NCBI GenBank assembly: GCA_014382585.1
Contig: JACNJL010000043.1
Location: forward strand, 54,429-118,428
Reading direction: 5' to 3'
Origin: Limisphaerales bacterium
GTDB lineage: Bacteria; Verrucomicrobiota; Verrucomicrobiia; Limisphaerales; UBA1100
Length of the DNA: 64,000 nucleotides
Both the position numbers and the translations under genes were made by a program. Shown piece by piece: positions 40,621 through 49,894 of the stretch (position 1 is its first letter; each line of letters opens with the position of its first letter). The notes under the pieces were generated by a model that had not been told where the DNA came from, did not search any database, and worked only from the letters and a program-made list of their open reading frames with translations.

Positions 40621-42054
40621 TCAGATCTTGATTTCTGGCACCACGAAGGGCTTGCGATATTCGCGGGTGAGCATTTTGCTTGCCGCGTTGTTGCCGGAAA
40701 AGGTTTCGGCTTTGCCGTCCATCTTCAGCTCCGAGCCGAGGGTGAGCGGGGTGGCTTTCAAGTCCACTTCGTTTTTTGCAGCCAAGTGATCGATCATCCG
40801 ATCCACCGCTTCGGTGCCGCCGAAATCTTTTTTCACAAAGTTCCGGATGTCTTCCACGTTGGCATCGTCGCCCAGTCGATGACTGATGTTGCCGGTGTGG
40901 CATAAGGCACTGGATAAATGGCCCTCTAAAATTTCGGCGTTGAGGTCCTTCGGGTTACGGCTGCGCACGGCATCGATGAAGTTGCCAAAGTGGTCGCCGC
41001 CGCCGTTGAACTCCTTGATTTTCTTGTCGTCGTTATCGTAGACCTGCACCGAGCCGTAGCCACGTACAGCGACCCAGCCTTTTTCGCATTCCACAAACAC
41101 CGCGACGCTGCCACCGCGGTAGGTCGGTAAATTCCTTGCGCCCAGTTTTGAGGCAAGCCCACGCACCTCAAAGATCAGCGGGGCGGTGTTGTAGTCGTGA
41201 TAAATAACCTGCGTGTTCGCCGTCTCGCCATCGTCCTTATAACCGAGCCGACCGCCAACGCTCCAGATGCGCGGTGAAAGTTCCATCTCGCCGAGGAACC
41301 ACCGGGCGATATCCATTTGGTGGATGCCCTGGTTGCCCAGATCGCCATTGCCGTAATCCCACATCCAGTGCCAGTCGTAATGCAGCCGGCCGCGGGTGAG
41401 TGGTTTCTTGGGCGCGGGGCCGAGCCAAAGGTTGTAATCAATCTCTTCTGGCACGGGTTTGGTTTCGGCGATGTCCCCGATGCTCGGCCGGCGCTTGTAG
41501 CAAAGGCCACGCGACACTTTGATCTTGCCGAGGTTGCCCGCTTGCACCCATTTCACGGCGTCTTGAATGCATTTGCTGCTGCGGGCTTGCGTGCCGGTTT
41601 GCACAATTTTTTTGTATTTGCGCGCGGCGTTCACCAATTGCCGGCCTTCCCAGACATTGTGGCTCACAGGTTTTTCCACATAAACATCTTTGCCCGCCTG
41701 GATGGCCCAGATGGCGGCGAGGCTGTGCCAATGGTTTGGCGTGGCGATGGTGACCACATCCAGGTCTTTGTTTTCGAGCATCTGTCGGATGTCGGTGTAG
41801 CCGGTGACGCCGTGTTTGGTGGTGCCGGCGTTGAGCACTTTGTTGTCCACATCGCACAGCGCGGTGAGTTTCGCCCCTTTGTTTTTGCCAATGTAACTAA
41901 TGTGACTGCCGCCCCGCCCGCGGAAGCCCACGGTGCCGCACTGCAATGTTTCGTTGGCTCCGTTTACTTGGGCCCAGCTCTTAGCGGTCCAAGCCACCGT
42001 GGTGCCGGTGTAAAGGGAGGTTTTGAGGAATGATCGACGGGTTTGTTTGTTCAT
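40621..42054 (-). CDS. Tat-exported Gfo/Idh/MocA-family oxidoreductase
   Basis: A 477-residue protein. The N-terminus MNKQTRRSFLKTSLYTGTTV is a twin-arginine signal (RRSFLKT) ending near AKSWAQ, so the protein is exported folded with its NAD(P) cofactor. The Rossmann part has GTVGFRGRGGSHISY, ALCDVDNK, TIATPNHWHSLAAIWAIQAG and VYVEKPVSHNVWEG, where the EKP lysine is catalytic in the family; the C-terminal half is the substrate domain with NGDLGNQGIHQMDIARWFLG. Such exported oxidoreductases are abundant in Planctomycetes and Verrucomicrobia and are thought to act on sugars. The start is the ATG at 42054; the longer frame upstream is unsupported. Confidence 0.9.
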   Translation of the reverse strand: MNKQTRRSFLKTSLYTGTTVAWTAKSWAQVNGANETLQCGTVGFRGRGGSHISYIGKNKGAKLTALCDVDNKVLNAGTTKHGVTGYTDIRQMLENKDLDVVTIATPNHWHSLAAIWAIQAGKDVYVEKPVSHNVWEGRQLVNAARKYKKIVQTGTQARSSKCIQDAVKWVQAGNLGKIKVSRGLCYKRRPSIGDIAETKPVPEEIDYNLWLGPAPKKPLTRGRLHYDWHWMWDYGNGDLGNQGIHQMDIARWFLGEMELSPRIWSVGGRLGYKDDGETANTQVIYHDYNTAPLIFEVRGLASKLGARNLPTYRGGSVAVFVECEKGWVAVRGYGSVQVYDNDDKKIKEFNGGGDHFGNFIDAVRSRNPKDLNAEILEGHLSSALCHTGNISHRLGDDANVEDIRNFVKKDFGGTEAVDRMIDHLAAKNEVDLKATPLTLGSELKMDGKAETFSGNNAASKMLTREYRKPFVVPEIKI

Positions 42055-42080
42055 AGTGTGTGTGTGCGTTGAAGTTAAAC

Positions 42081-43055
42081 TTATTTGCCTTTTGGCGCAA
42101 CCCATTCGCGATAGTGCGCTTCAATTTTCTTAGCCTCGCCTTTGCCCGAGTGCCAGTAGAATCGATATTTGAATGCGAGCAACTCGCCTTTATTCAATGT
42201 CACATTGCCGGCATTTTTATCTTTCAGGCGTTCAAAATGGTGTTTGCCAAAAATATTCGCAGTACAGAGGCCGTATGATCGGGCGTGCCAACTGGTGGGA
42301 TGCTTCGGATTTCCGGGGTGGTCAAAAATGGAAACGCCGAGCAACGTGCCTTCCACGCGTCCGGAGTAATCCACCCACTTCGCGCGCTTGCCCCACAGCG
42401 CCGCGCCGGTGTCGCCTTCGCTGTTAAGCATATAACCTTCGGCTTTTATTTTTGACGTGCCGTGCGGGGTGACGCACATGCTGTCGGGGACACGGATGCC
42501 CATTCCCGCGTCCTTGTCATCCATCAACACGATCTTCCCGTGTGAGGCATGGATGGTGATTGAGTAGTCAACGATGCGGAAATTTTTGCCGGCGTCGAAC
42601 CGGATTTCGCGGCTGTCGGTCGCAATGATTTCGCCCGCCTTGCTCACCCATTTATTTTGGGTATGAATGATTCCCTGTTTATCAAAGCGCACCTTCGTCA
42701 TGATTTGTTTGCCGCTGTTTGTCGTTTCTCCCCAAAAATCATGTGAGCCATTGTCCTTGCCTCCGCGCACAAAGCGATGTCCCCAAAATAAACTTCGATG
42801 GTGTTTGTGGTCATTCGATTCGCCGACTGCGGCCGGCTCCATCGGATAGCGCCGCGTGAGGCCCTTGCCATCGAGCCAACGGAGCGGATACAACGCCGGT
42901 TTTGGAACCCCTTTGTATTGATAGCTGGTGAACAGTTTCCCATTGATGGTGACATCAATGCGGCCTTCGGCTTGGGAGAGGGTGATGCCATCGGCAAATC
43001 GCTGAGTGGTCAGCAATGCTGTGGCCAAAAAGAAAAATCCCGCGGAGCGTTTCAT
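42081..43055 (-). CDS. Secreted DUF6807 (PmoA-like) protein
   Basis: A 324-residue protein with a signal peptide (MKRSAGFFFLATALLTTQRF). The mature part has GKLFTSYQYKGVPKPALYPL, DHKHHRSLFWGHRFVRGG, PHGTSKIKAEGYMLNSEG and HARSYGLCTANIFGK, matching DUF6807, often annotated as methane-oxygenase PmoA-like although it is not an oxygenase subunit. Histidines in DHKHHRS may bind metal. Pairing with a Gfo/Idh/MocA gene is typical and suggests shared carbohydrate metabolism. The ATG at 43055 follows a promoter; the frame continues upstream without coding character. Confidence 0.83.
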   Translation of the reverse strand: MKRSAGFFFLATALLTTQRFADGITLSQAEGRIDVTINGKLFTSYQYKGVPKPALYPLRWLDGKGLTRRYPMEPAAVGESNDHKHHRSLFWGHRFVRGGKDNGSHDFWGETTNSGKQIMTKVRFDKQGIIHTQNKWVSKAGEIIATDSREIRFDAGKNFRIVDYSITIHASHGKIVLMDDKDAGMGIRVPDSMCVTPHGTSKIKAEGYMLNSEGDTGAALWGKRAKWVDYSGRVEGTLLGVSIFDHPGNPKHPTSWHARSYGLCTANIFGKHHFERLKDKNAGNVTLNKGELLAFKYRFYWHSGKGEAKKIEAHYREWVAPKGK

Positions 43056-43066
43056 AGCGTGGCTGT

Positions 43067-43094
43067 ATGCTAGGCTGCGAGGTGTAAGGGTCAA
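43067..43094 (-). promoter_or_regulatory. Putative promoter for the DUF6807-oxidoreductase pair
   Basis: On the minus strand TTGACC (43089-43094) and TAGCAT (43067-43072) are spaced by 16 bases, with the ATG 11 bases further on. Expected leader length is only about five bases. Confidence 0.4.
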
Positions 43095-43110
43095 CGAAAA
43101 TGTGTCATAA

Positions 43111-43854
43111 TCAGCCGCCCGGCTGGAGGACTGCGCTGGCGGGGAGCCAGCCCTGGCGGCCGGTGGGATCCTGAGCAAGAATCCATTTCGCGCCGTTCGC
43201 GTCATGGGTGTTCCGTACGCGCAGCTCAGCGCCGTCGAACCATTTGAATTGTTCCGGTGAAGCCTCCACTGGCCCGTAACGCACGGAAACTTGATCTTGC
43301 ACGACCACCGCCCACGGTTGGGCCGCCTTAATCCGCCAACTTACAATCGCCAGCGCCGCCAATACCAACGCTGCCGCGCCGAGCACAGGCCGCACCACTG
43401 CGCCGCGTTTGCGCCATTGCGGGCGCCAGTTGATCGCCGCCAGCCACAGCCACCAGATCGTGAGCAATGCCGATGACGTGAGGGTCCATTCGTTCAGGGT
43501 GAAATAGCCGGTCAGCCGTCGCCAGAAACCGGCCTTGGGCGGGGTGCCGTTGTGGACTTCATCCTGCACTCGTTTGAGGTTGGATTGCGCGCCGGTATCG
43601 CGCGGGTTCAATGTGAGTGCGCGCCGATAATGGAAAATCGCGCGGCCCAATTCCTTCGCCTCGTACGACGCGTGGGCGAGGTTGAAATGCAATGCAGTGG
43701 AGGTGCGGCCTGTTTTCAGTTGCGATTGATAATGGGTGATGGCCGCCGGAAAGTCCCCCGCTTCAAATGCGGCATTACCTTTTGAAAAATCAGAATCGTT
43801 TTCACCCGCGTGGAGCGTTACCGCGAGCATCGGTAAGAGCAGTAGGATTTTCAT
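43111..43854 (-). CDS. batE: BatE-like TPR protein
   Basis: A 247-residue protein: signal peptide or anchor (1-16), TPR repeats (about 22-98, KGNAAFEAGDFPAAITHYQ; ALHFNLAHASYEAKELGRA; HYRRALTLNPRD), two membrane helices (about 122-141 and 157-175) and a C-terminal bacterial SH3-like domain (DQVSVRYGPVEASPEQFKWF ... GRQGWLPASAV). This is the BatE layout. It is the last gene of the Bat operon, overlapping batD by four bases (ATGA). Bat proteins act at the membrane in aerotolerance or envelope stress in other bacteria; their biochemical role is unclear. Confidence 0.82.
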   Translation of the reverse strand: MKILLLLPMLAVTLHAGENDSDFSKGNAAFEAGDFPAAITHYQSQLKTGRTSTALHFNLAHASYEAKELGRAIFHYRRALTLNPRDTGAQSNLKRVQDEVHNGTPPKAGFWRRLTGYFTLNEWTLTSSALLTIWWLWLAAINWRPQWRKRGAVVRPVLGAAALVLAALAIVSWRIKAAQPWAVVVQDQVSVRYGPVEASPEQFKWFDGAELRVRNTHDANGAKWILAQDPTGRQGWLPASAVLQPGG

Positions 43855-45560
43855 CGCAGGGAATGGATGACCCGCTCCAAATCTTTTAAGAGCAGCGGTG
43901 CTTTTACCGTCTCCGGCGGGTTGGCGGAGCCGGTGAAACGGGCGAGTTGATTGTGTTCATGCAAACGCTCCAGCGCCGTACGGTTTTCGCCGGAAAGCGG
44001 CAGCGTCTCGTCCTCAAGAATTTCACGGCCAATGCCTTCCGCCGGTCGGCCCATTGCCATCCCAAGGTGCTCACGCAAGATGAGTTGTACGCCCGCGTGG
44101 AAGGCTTCGGGGTCGGCTTGCGTTTCGGTTTGCCGCAGTGAGCGTAGTGTTTCGCGTGTTACTTTTTGAACGTGGATGCGGCGCACCACATCGGGATGTT
44201 GTTCCAAATAAGTTTGCCGCCGTCGCCAGCCCATCAACATCACCCAAGCTAATAACGGGGCAGATTGTGCGATCAGAAACCATGGGTGTGTTAGCAACGG
44301 GGTGGGGGCCGTGGCGAGTAATCCGGGGGTGCGCCGTAGCGGTTCCATTTTGCCGGCATCAGCTTGGGGATCAGTTTGCGATTGAGGTAACGTGGGCGGA
44401 TCACCGGCTGCCGTCTGGATTGCCGGCCCCGTGACGCGCAGAGGGAAGGGGCCCGCGGTGTGCGTGATGTATTGTTTTGTTCCGGTATCAAAATACACAA
44501 ATTCAATCTGGGGAATCTCAGTGATGTCCGGACGTAACGGAACAACGGTGCGCGTAAAGGTTTTGAATGCGTGCAGATGGCGGAGGTCCAAATGCTTGAC
44601 GGTGCTGGTGGCGGGGTAGACTTTTAATCCGTCCCATTGGTCCGGTCCGGGCACGGTGATTTGATCCAGCGCGGCGCGTCCGGAAAGTTCGATCGAAAGT
44701 TCCAGGGGGTCGCCGGTTTTCACGGCGGCATGGCTGGCCTTCACCTTGAATTGCAGGTTGCTGCCCACCGCGCCGGAGAAGTTTTCCGGCCGTCCCTCGG
44801 CAGGCACGGGCATAACTTCCATCGCGATGGGATTACTTGCCACGTGGATCTGTTTGCGTTTGCCAAAAAAATCATCCGAGTCCCGCACCGTCACATCAAT
44901 TTCAAACACCATATTTCGGCGGCCCACCTTGGTGGCTACTGCGCCGGTTTTAAACAGGAATACATGATAGCGTGATCCGTTTTCCAGTCGGAGGGTGTGA
45001 GAAAACTCCGGCCGCTTGCGCGTGAACCGGAACCCCGGCGTGGTGAGTTGTGGTACGGGCAAATCGCCCGGCAACAGCCGTTCCACAAACAATTCCATGG
45101 TCACCGGAAACGCCTGGCCAAGGTAAACTTGAGATCGGTCAAGCTGCACTTTAATAAAGGCAGCGCGGTTTTGGTTGGCAACTGAACTGCTGCCGTCACG
45201 ATCCAGTACCGTGAGCGCAAGCGGTTCGCTGCGAAGCATTGTCCCGTTGGGAAGTTTGGCGGTGAAGGCCGGGACAATATGCCTCCCGGCTTTGCTGGTG
45301 GTAACAAGATAGGTAAAGGTGACGGATAATTTGTCCGAGCCGTTTAACGTGGAACGGTTCACTTCGCGTCCGCGAAATGAAAACCCCATGCCCGCTGGAG
45401 TGCGTTCGGGATGAACTGTGGCCAGCTCATATCCATCGCACCGCACCGTGAGCACGGCGCTTCCAGTTTGTTGAATGGCGCCGGGGTTGAGGGTGGAGGT
45501 GAGCACCGCGGCGGAGGCGGCGTTTCCGAGGCAAACTAATATTAAGAATAGGCCGCGCAT
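43851..45560 (-). CDS. batD: BatD-like protein
   Basis: A 569-residue protein: signal peptide (MRGLFLILVCLGNAASAAVL), an extended periplasmic region of Ig-like beta domains typical of BatD (for example AVLTVRCDGYELATVHPER, KVKASHAAVKTGDPLELSIE, RTVVPLRPDITEIPQIEF, FVYFDTGTKQY), one membrane helix near 425-442 (PWFLIAQSAPLLAWVMLMGW) and a cytoplasmic helical tail. The order batA-batB/C-batD-batE supports the assignment. The start overlaps the stop of the fusion gene (TAATG). Confidence 0.85.
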   Translation of the reverse strand: MRGLFLILVCLGNAASAAVLTSTLNPGAIQQTGSAVLTVRCDGYELATVHPERTPAGMGFSFRGREVNRSTLNGSDKLSVTFTYLVTTSKAGRHIVPAFTAKLPNGTMLRSEPLALTVLDRDGSSSVANQNRAAFIKVQLDRSQVYLGQAFPVTMELFVERLLPGDLPVPQLTTPGFRFTRKRPEFSHTLRLENGSRYHVFLFKTGAVATKVGRRNMVFEIDVTVRDSDDFFGKRKQIHVASNPIAMEVMPVPAEGRPENFSGAVGSNLQFKVKASHAAVKTGDPLELSIELSGRAALDQITVPGPDQWDGLKVYPATSTVKHLDLRHLHAFKTFTRTVVPLRPDITEIPQIEFVYFDTGTKQYITHTAGPFPLRVTGPAIQTAAGDPPTLPQSQTDPQADAGKMEPLRRTPGLLATAPTPLLTHPWFLIAQSAPLLAWVMLMGWRRRQTYLEQHPDVVRRIHVQKVTRETLRSLRQTETQADPEAFHAGVQLILREHLGMAMGRPAEGIGREILEDETLPLSGENRTALERLHEHNQLARFTGSANPPETVKAPLLLKDLERVIHSLR

Positions 45561-48334
45561 TACCAGTTCTTGCGAAGGCGTCGGGGTGGCTTGGGCATTC
45601 GGCCCAGTTCACCTACGCCGAGGGGTTTTTCGTCGCCCTTCATGGCCTCGAGCATTTCTTTGATTTGACGTAGCGTCTCCTGCAATTCGAATGGCACTTC
45701 GCTTTCTTTTTGCTCTTCGGGTTTACCGCCTTCACCGGGTTGTTCTTGCGGCTCGCCTTCGCCTTGGCCCTCAGGATTTTCATTCGGTTCACCTTCACCC
45801 TCGCCTTCGGAATTTTCCTGTGGTTCGCCCTCACCGCCTTCACCCTCACCCTGGCCTTCCTCCGGCGGGGTGGGGTCCACGCGGATCCAATGCGTGCCAT
45901 TAAAAATTTCCGCCCACGCGTGGGCTTCGCTTTGTTTGCTCACCCAACACTTTTCTTTTTTATCCCACTTGCCGCCGTGGAAGCCGCACGCGATGCGGGC
46001 CGGATATCCCGCCGCGCGTGCCAGTAATACGTGGCTGTACGCAAAATATTCGCAATGCCCATCCTCGCGGCTAAAGAGCCAGCGCACGACGGGATCTTTG
46101 TCAGCGTTTTTGGGGATACGCGTCTCGCGGGTGTACTTGTGATTTTTGTGGAGAAACTCAATCACGCGTTCATTAAACGTTTCAAAGTCGATGGGCTCGT
46201 TATTGGCCAGCCGTTCAACGGCTTGGTGAAGTTGATGGCGTTCGGAATCTTTGAGGCGCAGTTGACGGGTGGTGTGCGGATATTCGTTCGGGGAATTCAC
46301 GGCGACAGTATTAAGCGCCGCATCTGCGGGGCCGGGTGCGAGCACGCTGCATTCCGCCGGATCGGTCACACGATACGCGACCGCCGCGCTGGGCACTTCC
46401 GGCAGGCGACCCTGCAAGGCTTCTTTATTATAGTGCCATTGTTTCACCTTCGCCTCGCCTGTGGCAAATGGCCCCGGGATGGGCAGGAATTCGCTGAACA
46501 ACGGCTCGAACTTGAAGCGCCATTCACCGGGCAAAATTGGCCCCGCTGGCGCGCGCCCGCCGTGGGCACTCTCCCACGGGCCGGTGCGGCGGGAGGAAAG
46601 TTTCCGTAACGAATCAGACACCACTGCCACGCCGTCTTGGTAATCATCCAACGCAAACATTCGCCAATACGCATCTTCCGGAATGGCGTCCTCGCTGGGC
46701 GGATAAACGCGTAGCGCGATTTCGTCTTTTTGTTTAAAGCGATTAACCCCATCGAGCGGCAGTTCGTCGGTGAGTTGTTCCATCCGGCGTTTTTCTTCGG
46801 CAATTTTTTGGCGCACGAAGGCGAGGTTTTGTCGCGCGGATTTGTCGCCGGCATTCAATCCCACGGCCGCTTCGTAGTGGCGTGCGGATTCCTCCCAAAT
46901 CTGAATTCGCTCTTTCGGTTTTTCCTGAGAACTGCCGAGCCGAAAGTGGGTGTTGCCGAGGTTATAAAATGCCCGCTGTTGCAGTGAGAGATCCGGCGTG
47001 CGCAATGCAGACTGAAAATGCCGCTCGGCGTCGCCAAATTTTTCCGCTTGAAACGCCGCCGCTCCGGCATTGAACAGCAGCACCGGATCACCCGGACGCA
47101 GCGTTAATAATTTTTCGTATTCCGCCTGTGCCTCCGCAAAATTACCACCGGCGTATTCACTGTGCGCTTTTTTCAGGCTCGGCTTATCCGCGGCCATCGC
47201 GCCGAATGGCAAAATGAAAAACAACAGTATCGCCGTCGTGCTCGCTGTGTTGGAGGAAGCGGGCCGGCGACCTTTCGGCCACAGCAATTCCACCAACAAC
47301 AGCAGCACGCCCGCGCCGAGGAACCATTGGAATTGTTCTTTTTGGCGTCGCACCGTGGTCGGATTATGCTCTGATTTGGGCAGCGGCGCGAGCCCGTTTT
47401 TGTATAGCCAATCCATCGAGCCGGCGCCGGTGTGGCGCAGGTAAAATCCCCCAGTTTCCGTAGCTAATTCCTGTAACATCGGCTCATTTAATTTGCTACG
47501 GACCAGCCGCCCATCGTCTTTCAAATACTCCCGCGTGGTCGACCAGTCGGCCAAATAAGCATCGCACTCCCGGCAGCGATTGCGTTCGGGCACGTTGGGT
47601 TCATCGCAGCTCGGGCAAGTGAGCACCGGCACCAATTCGCCTTCGGGCGTGCCCATTCCTACGGTGAAAATTTTCATCCCTTGCGCGCCCGCCAATTTTG
47701 CCGCCGCCACCGCATCGGGTTCGTGCTCTTCGCCGTCGGTAAAAATCACCAGCACTTTGTGGCGATCCATTTCCTCTTCACCAAACATTTCCAGCGCGGT
47801 GTTGATGGCCGCAGCAATGCTCGTGCCGCCGTGGGGAATGACGTCCACTTGCACCAAATCCACGTGCTGCCGCAGTGCCTCGTGGTCGACCGTTAACGGG
47901 CATTGCAAAAACGCCACCCCGGCAAATGGAATGAGCGCGAAGCGATCTCCCTCACCGAGCTTTAGTAAATCGACGGCGGCGAGTTTGGCGCGCGACATCC
48001 GCGAGGGCACGAGATCGTTGGCCAACATACTGCGCGAAGTATCGATGGCGATCACCACGTCGAGACTTGTGGCGCGACTTTCGAATTCACGAAATCCCCA
48101 GCGCGGCCCGGCCAGCGTGGCAATGAGGCAACCCATCGCCGCGAGCAGTGCCACTGCGCGCAGCCATTGGCCTTTCGCGGACAAACTGCCCGCCAATTCC
48201 TCCACCCGATGCGGGCTCACAAAAAGCCCCAGCAAACGCCGCCGCCGCGCCCACGCAAAGGCAAAGCCACCGAGCAATGGCGGCAGCAGAATGAGCAGCC
48301 ACAATCGATCGGGGTCGGTCCAAGTCATGTTCAT
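45560..48334 (-). CDS. BatB-BatC-transglutaminase fusion protein (924 aa)
   Basis: Read in order: two N-terminal membrane helices (about 12-28, 58-76); a BatB-type vWA domain (about 90-300) with an intact MIDAS D98-T-S100-R-S102 and FTDGEEHEPDA; inside its end a four-Cys zinc-ribbon-like unit (C240-PS-C243 and C254-RE-C257); a helix at 335-352; then a stretch at 364-381 that looks like a signal peptide ending AMA-A; BatC-like TPRs (about 385-520); a TgpA-like soluble region beginning AYWRMFALDDY (555-565) leading to a transglutaminase core with the triad C761 (EDGHCEYFA), H805 (SEAHAWAEI) and D820 (RVDPTPP); a Gly/Glu/Pro acidic repeat (about 825-872); and a basic C-terminus. I infer fusion of three usually separate proteins. 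It is continuous with no frame break. Substrate unknown; protease, cross-linking or scaffold are possible. Confidence 0.85.
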   Translation of the reverse strand: MNMTWTDPDRLWLLILLPPLLGGFAFAWARRRRLLGLFVSPHRVEELAGSLSAKGQWLRAVALLAAMGCLIATLAGPRWGFREFESRATSLDVVIAIDTSRSMLANDLVPSRMSRAKLAAVDLLKLGEGDRFALIPFAGVAFLQCPLTVDHEALRQHVDLVQVDVIPHGGTSIAAAINTALEMFGEEEMDRHKVLVIFTDGEEHEPDAVAAAKLAGAQGMKIFTVGMGTPEGELVPVLTCPSCDEPNVPERNRCRECDAYLADWSTTREYLKDDGRLVRSKLNEPMLQELATETGGFYLRHTGAGSMDWLYKNGLAPLPKSEHNPTTVRRQKEQFQWFLGAGVLLLLVELLWPKGRRPASSNTASTTAILLFFILPFGAMAADKPSLKKAHSEYAGGNFAEAQAEYEKLLTLRPGDPVLLFNAGAAAFQAEKFGDAERHFQSALRTPDLSLQQRAFYNLGNTHFRLGSSQEKPKERIQIWEESARHYEAAVGLNAGDKSARQNLAFVRQKIAEEKRRMEQLTDELPLDGVNRFKQKDEIALRVYPPSEDAIPEDAYWRMFALDDYQDGVAVVSDSLRKLSSRRTGPWESAHGGRAPAGPILPGEWRFKFEPLFSEFLPIPGPFATGEAKVKQWHYNKEALQGRLPEVPSAAVAYRVTDPAECSVLAPGPADAALNTVAVNSPNEYPHTTRQLRLKDSERHQLHQAVERLANNEPIDFETFNERVIEFLHKNHKYTRETRIPKNADKDPVVRWLFSREDGHCEYFAYSHVLLARAAGYPARIACGFHGGKWDKKEKCWVSKQSEAHAWAEIFNGTHWIRVDPTPPEEGQGEGEGGEGEPQENSEGEGEGEPNENPEGQGEGEPQEQPGEGGKPEEQKESEVPFELQETLRQIKEMLEAMKGDEKPLGVGELGRMPKPPRRLRKNW

Positions 48335-48338
48335 GGTG

Positions 48339-49355
48339 TTAGGGTAATTTGCGCAGCCATGTTTGGCTAAGGATGAGTTCGAGGATCAAGAGCACCAGCC
48401 CCGCGCCCACGAACCAGCCGAACAAATCGTGGTAGCGCAGGAAGCGTTGCTCCTCGCGATCGGTTTTTTCCAGTTGATCAATCTCGTGATACACCGCGCG
48501 CAGTGCCTCGGTGCTTTCGGCGTAAAAAAACTTGCCGCCCGTGCGCGTGGCGATGTCGCGCAGGCGATCCTTATTGATGCCCACCAACTGATGATGACGC
48601 GGTAACCCAAACTGATCGCGCAACACCAGCTCCGTGCCTTCTTTGCCGATGCCGATGGTGTAAATTTTGATGCCCATCACCGCCGCCGCTTCGGCGGCTT
48701 CCTCGGGCTCCACCTTGCCGGTGTTGTTTTCTCCATCGGTCATCAAAATAATAATTTTGCTTTTGGAATCCTTAATGCCGCGCAGCCGGTTGACCGCCGC
48801 CGTGATGCCCGAACCAATCGCAGTGCCCTCGTCGTCGTTCTGCGGCGAAGCGGTGTCATTGTCAAAACGGTCAATATTCTCCAATAAATAATCGTGGTTC
48901 AAGGTTGGCGGACTGGCAATGAAGGCCAACCCGGAAAACACAATTAACCCAATCCGATCACTGGGCCGGCCCTCCACAAATTCTTTGAGCACTTGTTTTG
49001 AAATATCCAATCGCGTGACATTGCGGCCTTGGTTGCGAAAATCTTTTGCCTCCATGCTGTCGGACAAATCCAGCGTGAGCATAATATCAATTCCGCTGGC
49101 CTTGATGCGTTCGCGGCCTTCGCCCCATTGCGGGCGCGCAAGCCCGAGGATGCAAGCGGTGAGCGCCAGCCAGCGCAGTGCTGCCACCAGTCGACCTGCG
49201 CGATGCGGCGCGATGTGCGAGAATCGTTTCACCAACTTCAGTGACGAAAACACCACCGCCGGAGGCGCACCTGATGCCCCCTGCAACCACCCCGCCAGCG
49301 GGAGGAGCAGCAGCAACCCCAGCCACGCGGGATCTTCGAAGGTGAAATTGTTCAT
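48339..49355 (-). CDS. batA: BatA-like vWA membrane protein
   Basis: A 338-residue protein: two N-terminal membrane helices (about 12-30 and 58-76), a vWA domain with MIDAS LTLDLSDSM, IGLIVFSGLAFIASPPTLNH and IILMTDGENNTG, and a C-terminal helix (about 312-330). The layout matches BatA. It sits directly upstream of the BatB-containing fusion (4-base gap) and overlaps the DUF4381 gene by ATGA. Confidence 0.88.
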   Translation of the reverse strand: MNNFTFEDPAWLGLLLLLPLAGWLQGASGAPPAVVFSSLKLVKRFSHIAPHRAGRLVAALRWLALTACILGLARPQWGEGRERIKASGIDIMLTLDLSDSMEAKDFRNQGRNVTRLDISKQVLKEFVEGRPSDRIGLIVFSGLAFIASPPTLNHDYLLENIDRFDNDTASPQNDDEGTAIGSGITAAVNRLRGIKDSKSKIIILMTDGENNTGKVEPEEAAEAAAVMGIKIYTIGIGKEGTELVLRDQFGLPRHHQLVGINKDRLRDIATRTGGKFFYAESTEALRAVYHEIDQLEKTDREEQRFLRYHDLFGWFVGAGLVLLILELILSQTWLRKLP

Positions 49356-49894
49356 CGTGTTAATTGTGGTGGCGACACGCGCGGGGGCAGTGCGCCCGGC
49401 AGCGGCGGCGCGGTTTCTTTGACCAACTGCACTGCCATCGCGTGCAGTCGGCGGCAGTCTTCTTCAGTTGGCTCGTGCCGCGCGAATTTTGAGAGATCAC
49501 AAAATTCCAGAAATTGCCCGAGCAAATCTTTTTGGGGTGGCGTCATTTGCGGGGCGCGATGGAGTTCATCCAAAAATTCTTCCGTCGTGCGCTCCGGCGC
49601 GTGGAATTCAAACCGTTCCCCGAGGTACATCCGCAAAATATCCGCCACCGCCCGCGCAAACAAAACCGGTGAAGGCAACAATCCCCAAACCTCGCGCAAC
49701 TTCCGCAACGCCTCCGCATCCGGCGCGGGTAACACCGGCGCGCGCTTCGGCTCGCGCAACGCCCAAAATAACAGCACTGCTCCCGCTACAAACACCGCCA
49801 GTAAAACCCAAAGCGCCCAGTTCGAGCCCTCGCCCGTTTCCAAAACCAGCGGCGGTTTGATTTCCAGAATGTCAGTGAGATTCGTGTTGTTCAT
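49352..49894 (-). CDS. DUF4381-like membrane protein of the Bat operon
   Basis: A 180-residue protein with one membrane helix (about 27-46, WALWVLLAVFVAGAVLLFWA) and a cytoplasmic helical domain (ADAEALRKLREVWGLLPSPV-like, then RMYLGERFEFHAPERTTEEF and SKFARHEPTEEDCRRL). The R-T-T-E-E-F-L and K-F-A motifs are typical of DUF4381, a family between DUF58 and batA in MoxR/Bat operons. I start at the ATG at 49894 because GGGAG lies five bases upstream; an ATG at 49921 has no such site. Confidence 0.78.
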   Translation of the reverse strand: MNNTNLTDILEIKPPLVLETGEGSNWALWVLLAVFVAGAVLLFWALREPKRAPVLPAPDAEALRKLREVWGLLPSPVLFARAVADILRMYLGERFEFHAPERTTEEFLDELHRAPQMTPPQKDLLGQFLEFCDLSKFARHEPTEEDCRRLHAMAVQLVKETAPPLPGALPPRVSPPQLTR

